Below are positions 25,501 to 35,700 of a stretch of DNA of 64,000 nt, in pieces. Each line of letters begins with the position of its first letter. Positions within the stretch are counted from its first letter, which is position 1. The position numbers were made by a program, and so were the translations under genes. The notes under the pieces are model-generated. The model ran no database searches and was not told the DNA's origin. It saw only the letters and a list, made by a program, of their open reading frames with translations. The stretch is from Thereva unica. Its lineage: Eukaryota; Arthropoda; Insecta; Diptera; Therevidae. Location of the stretch: NCBI GenBank assembly GCA_949987705.1, contig OX465284.1:66511470-66575469 (forward strand), written 5' to 3'.

Positions 25501-26055
25501 GCATACTCTTCGAATTTTCTCGAAGTATTTTAAAGAATTTTCTAGTAGTTCCCAGTGGATGGAATGCTCTGAAATTGAAAGTCAGTTTGATTTGAAAAGC
25601 GATGAGAATGACCTAAAGCAGCGATAAATAGAATGCTAAGATATTAAATTGCAAGTAACTATAGTGAACTTTAAGAACTCTGTTATTAAATTGTGTTTGG
25701 GTTGTAATAAATAAGTTTTTGTGTGGATAATTAAATAGCGTATTAATCCTGCGAATCCGTTAAGTCGTAAAAACGTAATAATATTTTATTGTTCTTGTTG
25801 TATTTTAAACTTCCTAACACCGAAGTGTTAGCGTAACCCCAAGGTTACAACTGGTATAAGGTTTTTCAACCATATCAACCACTGAACTAAGTTAGTTTAA
25901 TACAGTAGGCCTTAGATCGATAGCTTCTGATAAAAATTGTCAAGGCTGGTTGGCTAGTACAGCATGTGAGTGACAGTCGTCATAGATTGATATTGATTCA
26001 ATTGGCTTTAGTCGTTGACACTTTTGTTTGGTGCATAGTTATGTCCCAGGATGAT
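25501..26055. other. Possible 5' LTR of the Gypsy relic; otherwise no gene
   Basis: On the minus strand a TGTTAGGAAGTTTAAAATAC start (25819) resembles TGTTAGAAGTTTGAAACAG (22919) beyond the integrase end. The two could be diverged LTR starts, but similarity fades after about 20 bp. Nothing else was recognised. Confidence 0.3.
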
Positions 26056-26535
26056 GGAGCGCGTTCAAAAACCTTACTATGGTTAACCGTGGTTAACTAT
26101 GGTAAACTTTTGTCGTTCAAAAACTCCGTGGTTAACTACAACATAACCACGAGCATAACTTTTTGGCGTTCAAAAACTCCCGTGGTTAACCATGGTGTAG
26201 TTAAATTTTAACCATGCTCGGGAGCATGGTTAGCGATAGTTAAGAAGAAGAAGAATAAAAACAATTTTTTGACATTTGTTTTAATGTTAATAATGAACAA
26301 ATCAAAGTGGGATTTGTGAGATTATTTTAAATAAATAATTATTGGAAATAATTGAGGCAAATAGCCGACACTATTTTATGGAAAACAATTTTAAATTTTC
26401 CTTACCACGTAGTTAACCACGGTGCGTTCAAAAACCTCCATGGTTAAACATAAACTTTCGTGGTTAAGTGAAGTGATGTAGCATAACCACAGTTTACCTC
26501 GTGGTTTACTATAGTAAGGTTTTTGAACGCGCTCC
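26056..26535. mobile_element. MITE with reiterated GGTTAAC/GTTCAAAAAC motifs
   Basis: 480 bp bounded by GGAGCGCGTTCAAAAACCTT and its inverse AAGGTTTTTGAACGCGCTCC. GTTCAAAAACTCC(C)GTGGTTAAC-type blocks recur several times inside on both strands, as subterminal repeats. No coding capacity and no clear target duplication. Confidence 0.85.
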
Positions 26536-27204
26536 TGGTTATTTTTAAATTTTGCTGCTGTTGACTCTCTCTCTCTCTGCAATATAAGGGCTTCCACTAA
26601 AAGAGGGCGTCAAATGTCATTAAATAATATTTTAGTAGTAAACGAGCTTGGACTTGAGGGCGCTGCAGTCAAACCCACTGACATATAATAATGGACTGCT
26701 CATCTGAAATTATTCCATACAAATCGATGGCACCCAAAAGTATAGTTGTCGCACTCATCCATAGACCCCCAAACTGACAGCAGCACTCAGACCTGATTTT
26801 ATATTTTCCCTTTTGCACTAGTGATGTTTATATCTTTTGCTCTTTTCCCCATAGACCCCCGGATTTTGACATACAGAATGTCAGTTGCTAAAACAGGCGT
26901 TGAGAACTTATTCAGATACACATAAAATGTGGAAATTAATGAAAAAAAGGCATTTTAAAAGGTGAAAAAGTGAAAATAGTGTTTATTAATTTTTTTAAAC
27001 AAAATATTTGTGTTGTTTTAATGTTTTAAGTACGTATTTAAAAAAATGTAAATTTCAAAAGTGATTCCGGTGTTTACATGGAGTGGAAAAAGGTTTGTAG
27101 CCTATGGAACAAATTGGTGCCATGAAAAATTCCTCATGAGCTGTCCATTCTATATGTCAGTGGTCAAACCCCAAAAAAACTTTGACTGCAGCGCTTTCAC
27201 TAAG
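26536..27204. other. Intergenic, no gene
   Basis: Contains a short CT microsatellite (26563-26576) and two CATAGACCCCC motifs about 90 bp apart. No domain or exon was recognised. Confidence 0.5.
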
Positions 27205-27299
27205 CCTGATTCCACACGAGCGTACACACGACACGACCCTTTGCACCACCTTTGCAACCGACTCTTGTCGTGTCGTATGTACGCTCGTGTAGAACCAGG
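27205..27299. mobile_element. 95-bp near-perfect foldback
   Basis: 33-bp arms CCTGATTCCACACGAGCGTA... and its inverse ...TACGCTCGTGTAGAACCAGG match at 30 of 33 positions around a loop of about 29 bp. There is almost no unique interior. Confidence 0.8.
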
Positions 27300-27441
27300 T
27301 ATTGTAATTGTAATAATTGTGATTTGTAAAACTCGTTTATTTGACGCAAAGAACTACTATTAACTAAGTCATTTAACGTTAAGAAAACTTTTCTCACATG
27401 AGAAGATGAAAATATCTGAAGTGAAGGTCGCATACTGGTAT

Positions 27442-27827
27442 CTTTGAATAGAGAAGATAAGGAATCGAAAATAGCGTACATGTACGGGATCAAGAAATTT
27501 TCTCTCTAATTCTCTCCCTCCACTTTACCCACAACAACAAAATACATTGACTTTAACCACAACAACAAAATACATTGTCTAACCCGGACATAGGCGTAGT
27601 GAAATTTGTTCAGGTTTTGCGAAGGGTCTGCTTCAAACATTTAGCCAAGTGAACCATTCTCACCGAGATGGTTGCTGAGAAACGATATCCCTCCCGGTTT
27701 TTGAATAAATATAACACAGCCACTGTCCGGGTTAGACACAAATACGTAAAGAATGCTATGCATTAGTGTTGCCACAATGCTTCCCCGTGTTTAATAAATT
27801 GCTCTTCCTCGTCTTCTCTATTCACAG
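27442..27827. mobile_element. hAT-type MITE, copy 1, exact 8-bp TSD
   Basis: 386 bp flanked by ACTGGTAT at 27434-27441 and 27828-27835. The ends are CTTTGAATAGAGAAGATAAG and its imperfect inverse. An internal CAACAACAAAATACATTG block is duplicated, and CCGGACATAGG/TGTCCGGGTT form an inner inverted pair. The 8-bp duplication is the hallmark of hAT transposition. It lies 440 bp upstream of the SLMAP start codon. Confidence 0.92.
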
Positions 27828-28266
27828 ACTGGTATATGAAGTTTCAAGCCTCCAAAAAAGAGTTGTCTTGTCATATTCAAATGTTAACGAGTTTGAAAAT
27901 TTCCCGCCAAAGTTTGTTGGCGAGCCGCTGTGAAGATTCTCTATTGATTTTGCTGCACTAATAAAAAAGCTCTACTGGGAAGTTTTTAGGATTTTTTTGC
28001 ATATAAATTTGACATCAAGCAAGTTTTAATAGAAAAAGCTCCAACCCGAGAAGAAAAAAAGAAGTGAAGTGGTACGGTTGTGCGTTTGTCTGACGAAAAA
28101 ATCTGGTTTTGACAATTGCAAGTATTAAATCAACTTGAGTGTTTTATTAATTCGATTATTATTACATCTTGTGCTTTTTAGTGTTGATTAGAATAAAATA
28201 ATCAAGAAATTGAAAAAGAAATCTTCCGACCAGAAGAAAAAGCGGAGCGAAGTAATTGGCCAGGAG

Positions 28267-30450
28267 ATGGTAATTGTAAGCAATGAATGGGTAGAATATG
28301 AGGAAGGGAAGAAGTCGATTATGGGAACTGCTGTTAATTACGCCGTTGATAGAAATGATTCGGAAAGTATGAAGGAATGGAATAATTCGCTTTGCAATAT
28401 CTCTGGTAATACAACACCGAAATGTGCACGGGCAATATTGCAATGTCAGCCAAACTCACACCCTTTTCAAACACGGGTTCTGCTCCTTGAGCTCAACAGT
28501 GAAATAAAAGTGGGAAGATCGATAGCCCGTAGTCGAGTGGCTGAGAATAATGCCATTTTTGATTGTAAAGTTTTATCACGAAATCATGCAGTTTTATGGT
28601 ATAGCGATGGAAAATTCTTTGTTAAAGACACCAGAAGCAGTAATGGAACATTTATTAACGATCGTCGTATTGACCAGTCGGAGCCTGAAGAGCTGAACTC
28701 GGGGGATATAATTAAGTTTGGGGTTGATGTAATTGAGAACTCTCGCCAAGAAGTTCATGGGTGTATAATTGCATGCATTAAATTATTTACTCCAGATGGA
28801 CGCGAATACATATCGAACAAATTATGCCGGACCAAACCTGAAGAAACAAATCTGTCCTTAGACGGACTTCATCGTCTTCATCATTTTATTCAAGAAACTG
28901 TACAACGTGAAAAGGTCTTAGAAGTTAGACTGCACGATATTCAGAATATAATCGAAGTAACCAGACAGAATACTGGTTCTTGCTGGAATGCAATGATTGA
29001 TGAGGATCGTCTCCTTAATCGCATCGATATATTAGAAACCAAGCTTCATATGTTTCAAAAAAATTCCACTGAAGATAAGTTTAAAAGTGAAATTTTACGG
29101 CTTCAAGAAGATAAATTTCTTTATCAAAAATCAGCTAAAGAAGCCCTACGAAAAGTCTATCAAGAACGCATGGATGCTATGCAGAAGCTCTCGACGATAG
29201 AAAGAGCTCTATGCAACAGCGAGGATGAGTGTTCTTTATTACGCGATCAGGTGCTGAAAACTCAACAAAATTTACAAGAGGTTATTTGTCGCCTGCAACA
29301 ATTGGAAACTGAGTACAAGGAGAAACAAAGCTACTGCGAGAAAATTCATGGTGAAATGGAAAAGGAAAAGAGTGAAGAGTTTTCTGCAAAGCTTAAAGAA
29401 AAAACTGAACAATGCGAAGAATATCAAAAACAAATAAGCGCACTTACAGCTGAAAAAATTGAACTGCAGAAGCTATTGGAGCTGCAGGTGCAGCAAGCCA
29501 TTGAGGATGACCAAATCGAAGCTGATGAAACATCTCCTATTAAGTCTGGTTTTAATAAATGGCTTAAATCTTTGAGCTCTGAAACGAAAGAAGTCTCGGA
29601 GCACTTAGTTAATGCTGTTTTTAGTGAGGTCTCTAAACATGATGAGTTAATTACTAAGTCAGAAGTCGAGGATCTGATTAAGAAAATGTCTGCATGTGGT
29701 CAAGATACTAAAACAGATTCTCCAGTTGAAGATCAAAAATCGGAGGATGAACCCGATGATAATTCATCAGCTATTGACACTTCTAGCATAACAACATCGG
29801 TCGAAGACAATCATGAACTACTTGATTCAATAACTGAACGGTTGATACAAATCCATGAAGAAGTATTAGATTTTGTGTCTAATATTAAGTTATTGCGTGA
29901 AGTTGGATGGACCGATGACAGTTTCAAGGAACTTCAAGAGAAAATCAATATTAATTTAAAGGAACTTTCCACTCTTCATAAAGATATCAAAAGCTTGCCA
30001 AAATCTCAAGAATCAGAGTCAGAAGTTGAAGTAACCGCTATTGAAGTTAAGCAGCTAGATTCGGAGATAATAATGCCGTCACCTGATGAAAAGTCAGTCA
30101 TTGCTGAAGATGATGATGAGGTAACAGTCACGGTTACATTGAACAAGAAAAAATCAATTGAAGTCACTGATTCTTATGATATTTTACCAAAAAATGGTAG
30201 TGATTCTTTCGATGATGACGATGATATTAGAAAGTCGGAGATAGAATGTATGATACATTGCGAGGAGGAACTTGTAGCATTTAAAGAGAAATACGAAAAA
30301 TTATCCAGCGAAAATTTACGTCTTAAAGTTAATGTTAATCAACTCGAAAAACAGCTAAAGGAACTTGAATATAAAAATTTAGCAAAATATTTAACATTTT
30401 ATGTTGCATGTACTGCGGTTATTTGTTATTTATTATCTTTATTTTTTTGA
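28267..30450 (+). CDS. Slmap: SLMAP homologue (FHA domain, coiled coil, tail anchor)
   Basis: A single uninterrupted frame of 727 codons from the first ATG; the frame stays open upstream to 28210 but without an ATG. The FHA fold spans about residues 80-150: KVGRSIARSR, CKVLSRNHAVLWYSDGKFFV, DTRSSNGTFI, then SGDIIKFGVDV, with the phosphopeptide-binding R, S-x-x-H and SSNG residues present. Long charged heptad regions follow (about 200-440 and 540-700), and the last 20 residues (YLTFYVACTAVICYLLSLFF) form a C-terminal membrane anchor. SLMAP is a membrane-tethered subunit of STRIPAK phosphatase complexes that recruits phosphorylated Hippo/MST kinase through its FHA domain. The N-terminal 60 residues before the FHA are longer than in vertebrate SLMAP, so an internal start such as Met19 is possible. 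The lack of introns could mean a retrocopy, but the frame is intact. Confidence 0.93.
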   Translation: MVIVSNEWVEYEEGKKSIMGTAVNYAVDRNDSESMKEWNNSLCNISGNTTPKCARAILQCQPNSHPFQTRVLLLELNSEIKVGRSIARSRVAENNAIFDCKVLSRNHAVLWYSDGKFFVKDTRSSNGTFINDRRIDQSEPEELNSGDIIKFGVDVIENSRQEVHGCIIACIKLFTPDGREYISNKLCRTKPEETNLSLDGLHRLHHFIQETVQREKVLEVRLHDIQNIIEVTRQNTGSCWNAMIDEDRLLNRIDILETKLHMFQKNSTEDKFKSEILRLQEDKFLYQKSAKEALRKVYQERMDAMQKLSTIERALCNSEDECSLLRDQVLKTQQNLQEVICRLQQLETEYKEKQSYCEKIHGEMEKEKSEEFSAKLKEKTEQCEEYQKQISALTAEKIELQKLLELQVQQAIEDDQIEADETSPIKSGFNKWLKSLSSETKEVSEHLVNAVFSEVSKHDELITKSEVEDLIKKMSACGQDTKTDSPVEDQKSEDEPDDNSSAIDTSSITTSVEDNHELLDSITERLIQIHEEVLDFVSNIKLLREVGWTDDSFKELQEKININLKELSTLHKDIKSLPKSQESESEVEVTAIEVKQLDSEIIMPSPDEKSVIAEDDDEVTVTVTLNKKKSIEVTDSYDILPKNGSDSFDDDDDIRKSEIECMIHCEEELVAFKEKYEKLSSENLRLKVNVNQLEKQLKELEYKNLAKYLTFYVACTAVICYLLSLFF

Positions 30451-30476
30451 AATTGTAACAATTGTATTTAAAATGA

Positions 30477-30482
30477 AATAAA
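30477..30482 (+). terminator. Candidate SLMAP polyadenylation signal
   Basis: AATAAA 27 bp after the SLMAP stop codon; a second AATAAAAG follows at about 30521. Close spacing implies a very short 3'UTR. Confidence 0.55.
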
Positions 30483-30661
30483 AGAAGTCTTTTGTAGTTG
30501 AACTTTTAATTGAGCATTTAAAATAAAAGCGTTAGTGGAGAGTTAGGAAAAGGAAAAACGATTAGCGAAATTGAAAATACCTCAAGTGGCTTTGCTCGAG
30601 CCTTGGAAAGTGAGCTACAAATAAAAGCGCAATAGCAGAACGGGCAGAATCAATTAGCAAT

Positions 30662-31025
30662 GGACCTTTTCGTAAACGCATACGTATGCATTGCAACGAT
30701 GCAACGAGTTCGTAAACGCAGATGATCCAAAGTCATTTATTCGGAAACGCATACGATTCAAGCTCATTGCGCAACAGTCAATGCAACAGCGCAGCCATTT
30801 TTGAATGTATGCTTTTGTGGATTAAAGAGTTTTCCTTACTAAATACAAACGTTAGCTTAAGTTGTTTATAATGTTTATTTTATTTTTCGTTTTCACTCCT
30901 ATTGAGAACTTTGCTTTTAGGAACGGATTGATGTAGCGCATACGTATGCGAAAAGAAGTTAGCGCTGCTTCGTTGCCGATGCGTTGCTCAGTTGTTCTGT
31001 TGTTTTGACGTTTACGAAAAGGCCC
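30662..31025. mobile_element. GGGCCTTTTCG MITE, copy 1, 3-bp AAT TSD
   Basis: 364 bp with ends GGACCTTTTCGTAAACG / CGTTTACGAAAAGGCCC and AAT on both sides. CATACGTATGC occurs near both ends. It is larger than the copy at 46600 because of extra sequence at about 30800-30935. It contains repeated GTTG(C/T)TCTGTTG-type blocks. Confidence 0.85.
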
Positions 31026-31237
31026 AATATCAGACAAGATGACGGGAATCGTGCAGACAATCCGCAGAAAACGAAAATAAGAAGTGTGGCTGCGTTCAAG
31101 TGGCGCAGCTGATTGCTGAGTATTTTTGCAACGATTTTCATATTTTGAACGCATAAATGCAATTTTTTGCAGTGAACTGCGTAACTTGAACTCAGCCGGT
31201 CTAGGGTATTTTAAATGAAACAAAGTTGATAAAACCT

Positions 31238-31517
31238 GGGGCCGAATTTGGTTTCTCGAGTCGACAATACAATATCGAGATCGTTGTCGTCTTTACGTGT
31301 CGATAAAGATGTTTCACGTTTATAAAGTTGAATTTATGTATACAATAAACTTAATAGTTTTCATTGTAATTAAATATACACTTTCTTATTTGCTAAACTT
31401 AATTAGACACAATTTGATGGTTCTGTTTGGTAAAAGTTGTCTGTCGATTTGGTCGTAATGCCAAATACAAAACAGAGAATGTCGATAAGTTTTTTTGTCG
31501 AGTCGATTCATCGACTT
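31238..31517. mobile_element. GGGGCC-terminal MITE, copy 3, right end lost
   Basis: Starts GGGGCCGAATTTGGTTTCTC and follows the family core to TCGAGTCGATTCATCGACTT, where the terminal 25 bp or so are missing. The sequence then continues in a Gypsy fragment. Confidence 0.82.
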
Positions 31518-31544
31518 CTCCACGATTGCTTGATTGGCTACGCA

Positions 31545-31690
31545 TCTCTGGTGTCGATCCTATGTTGCTCTCGGGCGAAGACGAACGACGACTTTCAGCT
31601 GCGAATAACTAGTGGATCCTGTAGCCATTTGAATTTCCTTGTTATATATCAGTATAAGCTCAGTAGAATTTTATGTGTTCTCGTAAAGCT
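31545..31690 (-). pseudogene. Gypsy fragment related to the 22.9-25.5 kb element
   Basis: Shares GCGAATAAC(A/T)AGTGG and CAGTAGAATTTTATGTGTT with 24897-24975, the protease/RT boundary of the larger relic. It is too short and shifted to code. Confidence 0.6.
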
Positions 31691-31704
31691 CGAGCGTCTG
31701 CCGA

Positions 31705-32640
31705 AAATTAGTGGAAGTACGCACTGTATAAGCCCAGCCGATTGGCCTTCCCATAAGGCCATACAGTTCTTCTCACTAGTTTGGGGTGGGGTGGGAAATT
31801 TGAATGGGAAGCTTGCGCATAGTTCATAGTATCAAAGGATGAAGTGGAGGCTTCGATACCTATGTCAGGGCTTCTGTATAGGAAGCAAAATAATATGACG
31901 TGGCTTCGGAGGATGGTTTTAATCCAAAGATAGTTAAAATCTGAAGACGTGCTATTATATATTTTATAATAAGCCATGTCATCCCTAACATAGATGGCAA
32001 TACCCCTTTGGTGGGAGAGATTGTGCACTAAAGTGTACCCTGACACCTGGCAATGACCTGAGTCAGGGGTGGTAGCACGTAAGTTGTTTCAATCGACCTC
32101 TTCATACAAAAAACTTGAATTTTTGTATGAAGAGGTCGATTAAAACAACTTACGTGCTACCACCCCAGTATCGGGTAATATTTGGGTTTCACAAAGCGCG
32201 AAGATTGGCGGTTTGGAATTATTTAAGTGGCACTCAACAAACGAGAAATTCGCATGAAGTCCACGAATGTTACAGAAGTCAATAACAAAGCCTGACATGT
32301 AACGGGACTTCGGTAGCGCGGGCTCAATCGTCACATTCTCAGGGTTATTGCCCGAAATTAAATTTGCCGCAACCATCAGAGTCAACAAAATTTGTCCGTG
32401 TCGAAATGTTATGCCTTTTAAGACGGGCCAAATTTCATCGACTGACAGATTTTGGCCGCAGGTCCGAGATGCGATAGAGGGTAGGGAGTATTTACTTACG
32501 CCGTTCGTTGGTCGGTTGTGTCTATTGAAGAGTGATTAGGCGTTGGATTGCGCTCGTTTTTTCACTGATTTTTGTTTTTTACGCTTTTTTACATTTTTCG
32601 AGTTTTTTTTGTCGGCGGGTTTTTAGGGACCGGATCAAGG
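31705..32640 (-). pseudogene. Jockey-type endonuclease fragment
   Basis: The minus strand reads CNIRGLHANFSFVECHLNN and FALCETQILPDTG (32310-32170), then after a foldback insertion QVSGYTLVHNLSHQRGIAIY and VILFCFLYRSPD (32050-31880). That is the N-terminal AP endonuclease of a jockey/I-type element (the ET catalytic pair is kept). 32390-32640 would be its 5' leader. It is truncated after the middle of the domain. Confidence 0.78.
32066..32166. mobile_element. 101-bp palindromic foldback, copy A
   Basis: GGGGTGGTAGCACGTAAGTT...GACCTCTTCATACAAAAA and the inverse meet around a centre of about 10 bp, with one mismatch in nearly 45-bp arms. It is inserted in the jockey endonuclease exactly between the DTG and QVSGY segments. 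Confidence 0.9.
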
Positions 32641-32735
32641 GTGGTAGCACGTAAGCTGTTTCAATCGACCTCTTCATACAAAAATTCAAGATTTTTGTTT
32701 CAAAGGGTCGATTGAAACAATTTACGTGCTACCAC
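32641..32735. mobile_element. Palindromic foldback, copy B
   Basis: Same family as 32066-32166 (GTGGTAGCACGTAAGCTGTT...CTCTTCATACAAAAAT), but the right arm is more decayed (AAAGGGTCGATTGAAACAA). It lies 475 bp from copy A, at the 5' edge of the same jockey relic. Confidence 0.88.
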
Positions 32736-32762
32736 TGTAGAACACGTCCGTTCACTTTGCTA

Positions 32763-35700
32763 CTTCTTCTTCTTCGATGGCTCTACAGCTTCTTCCTCCA
32801 GACGTCTCTCTGCTCCGCAGCTTGTCTCCAGTTTCTTGTGTTGATCAGTTTGCTGCATCGGCCTTAACATTGTCTTCCCACCTTGACCGTGGTTTGCCAA
32901 CTGGTCTTCTACCAACTAGTAGTAAGTACAGGCTTATTTTGGTATCCTTGATTCATCGATTCCTTGGACATGACCGGCCCAACGAAGACGCAGTAGCTTG
33001 GCATTTGTCGAGAGTTTACATTCTTTGTGTAAATCATACAATTGTGGATTGTATTCTCCACGCACTGTCTTCATTGATTGGACCGTATATCCTTCGGAGA
33101 ATCTTACTCTCGAATATATCCATCTTGTCTGCGGATTTCTGAGAGATACTCCATGCTTCACAACCATACGTAACTACTGTATGTATGATGGTTTTGTAGA
33201 CTCTTATTTTGGTTGTTCTGTGGATGTCTCTGGATTTCTTTACTGGCACTAGTGAGAAGTATGTTCTGTTGCGGCGTTTTTTCTGCTTTGTACGTCTATT
33301 GTTGTCTTCACTGACTGTGGACAAATTGCCCGTTCGAAGTTATATTCCCCCAGGTGGTGTTGCAGTTTCTTCTTCTTCTTTCCACCCTTGATTAGAATCT
33401 TGCTCTTGTCTGAGTTTATTTTGTAGCCCTATATGTTTGGCGCCATCTTATAATTCTGTGAATATTTCTCTAAGGCATGACAGTGATCTGGCAAGGCCGT
33501 TTATATCGTCGGCATATCCTGCCAACTGTTTGGATTTCTTAAGCATCAATGTTTACATTGCAAATTACTCCTTCAAGGCAGAGATTAAATAGCATGGGTG
33601 CTAGCCCATCGCCCTTCTTCACTGGGAAGGACTCCGTCAATTCTCCTTGTATTCTGACTGCACACCTTGTGTTTTCCATTGTCATTTTTGTTAATTTTAT
33701 TATCTTTAGGGGGATGTTTAGGTACAACATTGTCGCATACATTTGCTCCCTGTCGATGCTGTCGTATGTTTGTTTAAAGTCTATCAAAAGTTGATACGCA
33801 TCGATGTATTCCCAGCATTTTCGGAGAATTTGCTTATTGAAAAAAGTTGATCCATTGTTGAACTATTTGTTCTGAATCCACCATGGTATTCACTTATTGC
33901 GGCTCATGCATGATGTTCCAGTCTGGCCTTAATTATATTTGTCATTATTTTATATACTATGCTTAAAAGAAATATGCCTCTATAGTTTCCACAGTTGAAT
34001 TTATCTCCTTTCTTATGTACTGGGCAGATAATCTTCAGGCATTTTTTCGTTCCTCCATGTATATAAAATTCATGTGTAGCTGCTGAAAACGATTCGCCTC
34101 CTTGTTTGATCAACTCAGCTGAGATGTTATCAATTCCTGGAGATTTGTTGTTTCTTAAGAATCGTATGGCACTTTGGACTTCTTTCAGGGTGGGTACATT
34201 TGTTTCTCTGGTGTCATCGTTATGTTGTAGACATTGCTCTCATTTGCGTTCAGCAGCTCGCTAAAAAATTCCTTCCATCTTTTCCTTACATCTTCGCTGC
34301 CTGTGACTATACCCACAAGGAAAAGGAAACATACAATCATGAATGCTGGAAACCTTCCGAGGAAGCATTCTCGAGTTTGGAAGCATTCTCTTCCGTGCTC
34401 TAGTTCATATTCTTTTTATCCATCCATGTCATTGGATGGAAGACTAAGAATGAAGCTTTTGCGGAAATAAAATTCAAAAAATTCTCTATACCTTCTCTGG
34501 GCAACGAACAGGAAGGCTTCCTTATTCCTACCAATAGGAAGCATTCTCAATTTTCCTTGTGGGTAGTGCCTTCTTTTGTTCTACATATACCGGAGGAGGG
34601 TTTGAAGCCTTTCTTGAAGAAATTTACTTCCCTGTATGCTTCACGTGTTTTATTTTGGGCAAAGTTTTCCTCTGTTCTCAGGATGTATTTGTTGAGGAAT
34701 TGTCTTTTTTCTTCCTGTAGATGTTTTTTGCAGTTCTTCTTATTTCCTCGTATTTCAATTTCTTTCTCCTCGTCGGTCTCTCTATGTATATTTTCCTATT
34801 TCTGGCTTCTATAGCTGTTTTACATTCCTCGCCGTACCAATTATTGGCTCTTGCTGTGTGTTTGTAGCCTACAGTTTCCTTCGTGTATGTATGCTAGAAG
34901 AAAGAATTCGTTGCGGCAAACGAATTGTCGTCGTTTTCATCGATTTCAAATCCGCTTTCGATTGCATCGATTGGAACAGCTTGTGGAGAGTCTTGGTAAC
35001 CGAACACGTGCCATTGAGAATCATCCAACTTCTCCAAGCGTCGTACGATGGCTCAACCAGCAGCGTTCGTATTCGAAACGACTTATCCGAGGAGTTCCCG
35101 ATTCAGACGGGTGTCCGACAGGGAGACGTCGCTTCGCCACTTCTCTTCAACGTTCTGATCGACGCGATTATGCGTGAAGCATTCGATGGACGACTCGGAG
35201 TTCAATACGACGACAACAACTTCGTAACAGACTTAATGTTCGCCGACGATAGCGCTGTTTTCGCCGACACGGATGCCGAAGCAACGGACATCTTATACGA
35301 TATTTCCCGCATCGCCCAATCATACGGGTTAAAAATCAATGCGGAAAAGACCAAAGTGCTCACAACGGATGGATCAAGAGCCAGTGTTCACCTCAATGGA
35401 ACCCAAATCGAACAGGTTCCAAAGTTCAAATATTTGGGATCATTGGTTGAGGAAACGTAAGTAGCATCGACGGCCGACGTTCACAGCCGTATCGGCCAGG
35501 CAACAGCAACATTCGCCTCGCTCAAGTGGTGCATATGGAAACGAGCAAATATCTCCATCAAAACAAAACTACGTCTTTACCGAACGTTGATTGTTCCAAT
35601 TCTTCTTTATGGATCTGAAACGTGGACACTGCTCAAACCGGACGTTAAGAAGCTCGAGGTCTTCCAAATGCGATGTTTGAGGCAGATCCTCCGTGTCTCA

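Noticed and set aside
28210..28266. Upstream extension of the SLMAP frame
   Set aside because: The frame is open, but the first codon is TTG; the first ATG is at 28267.
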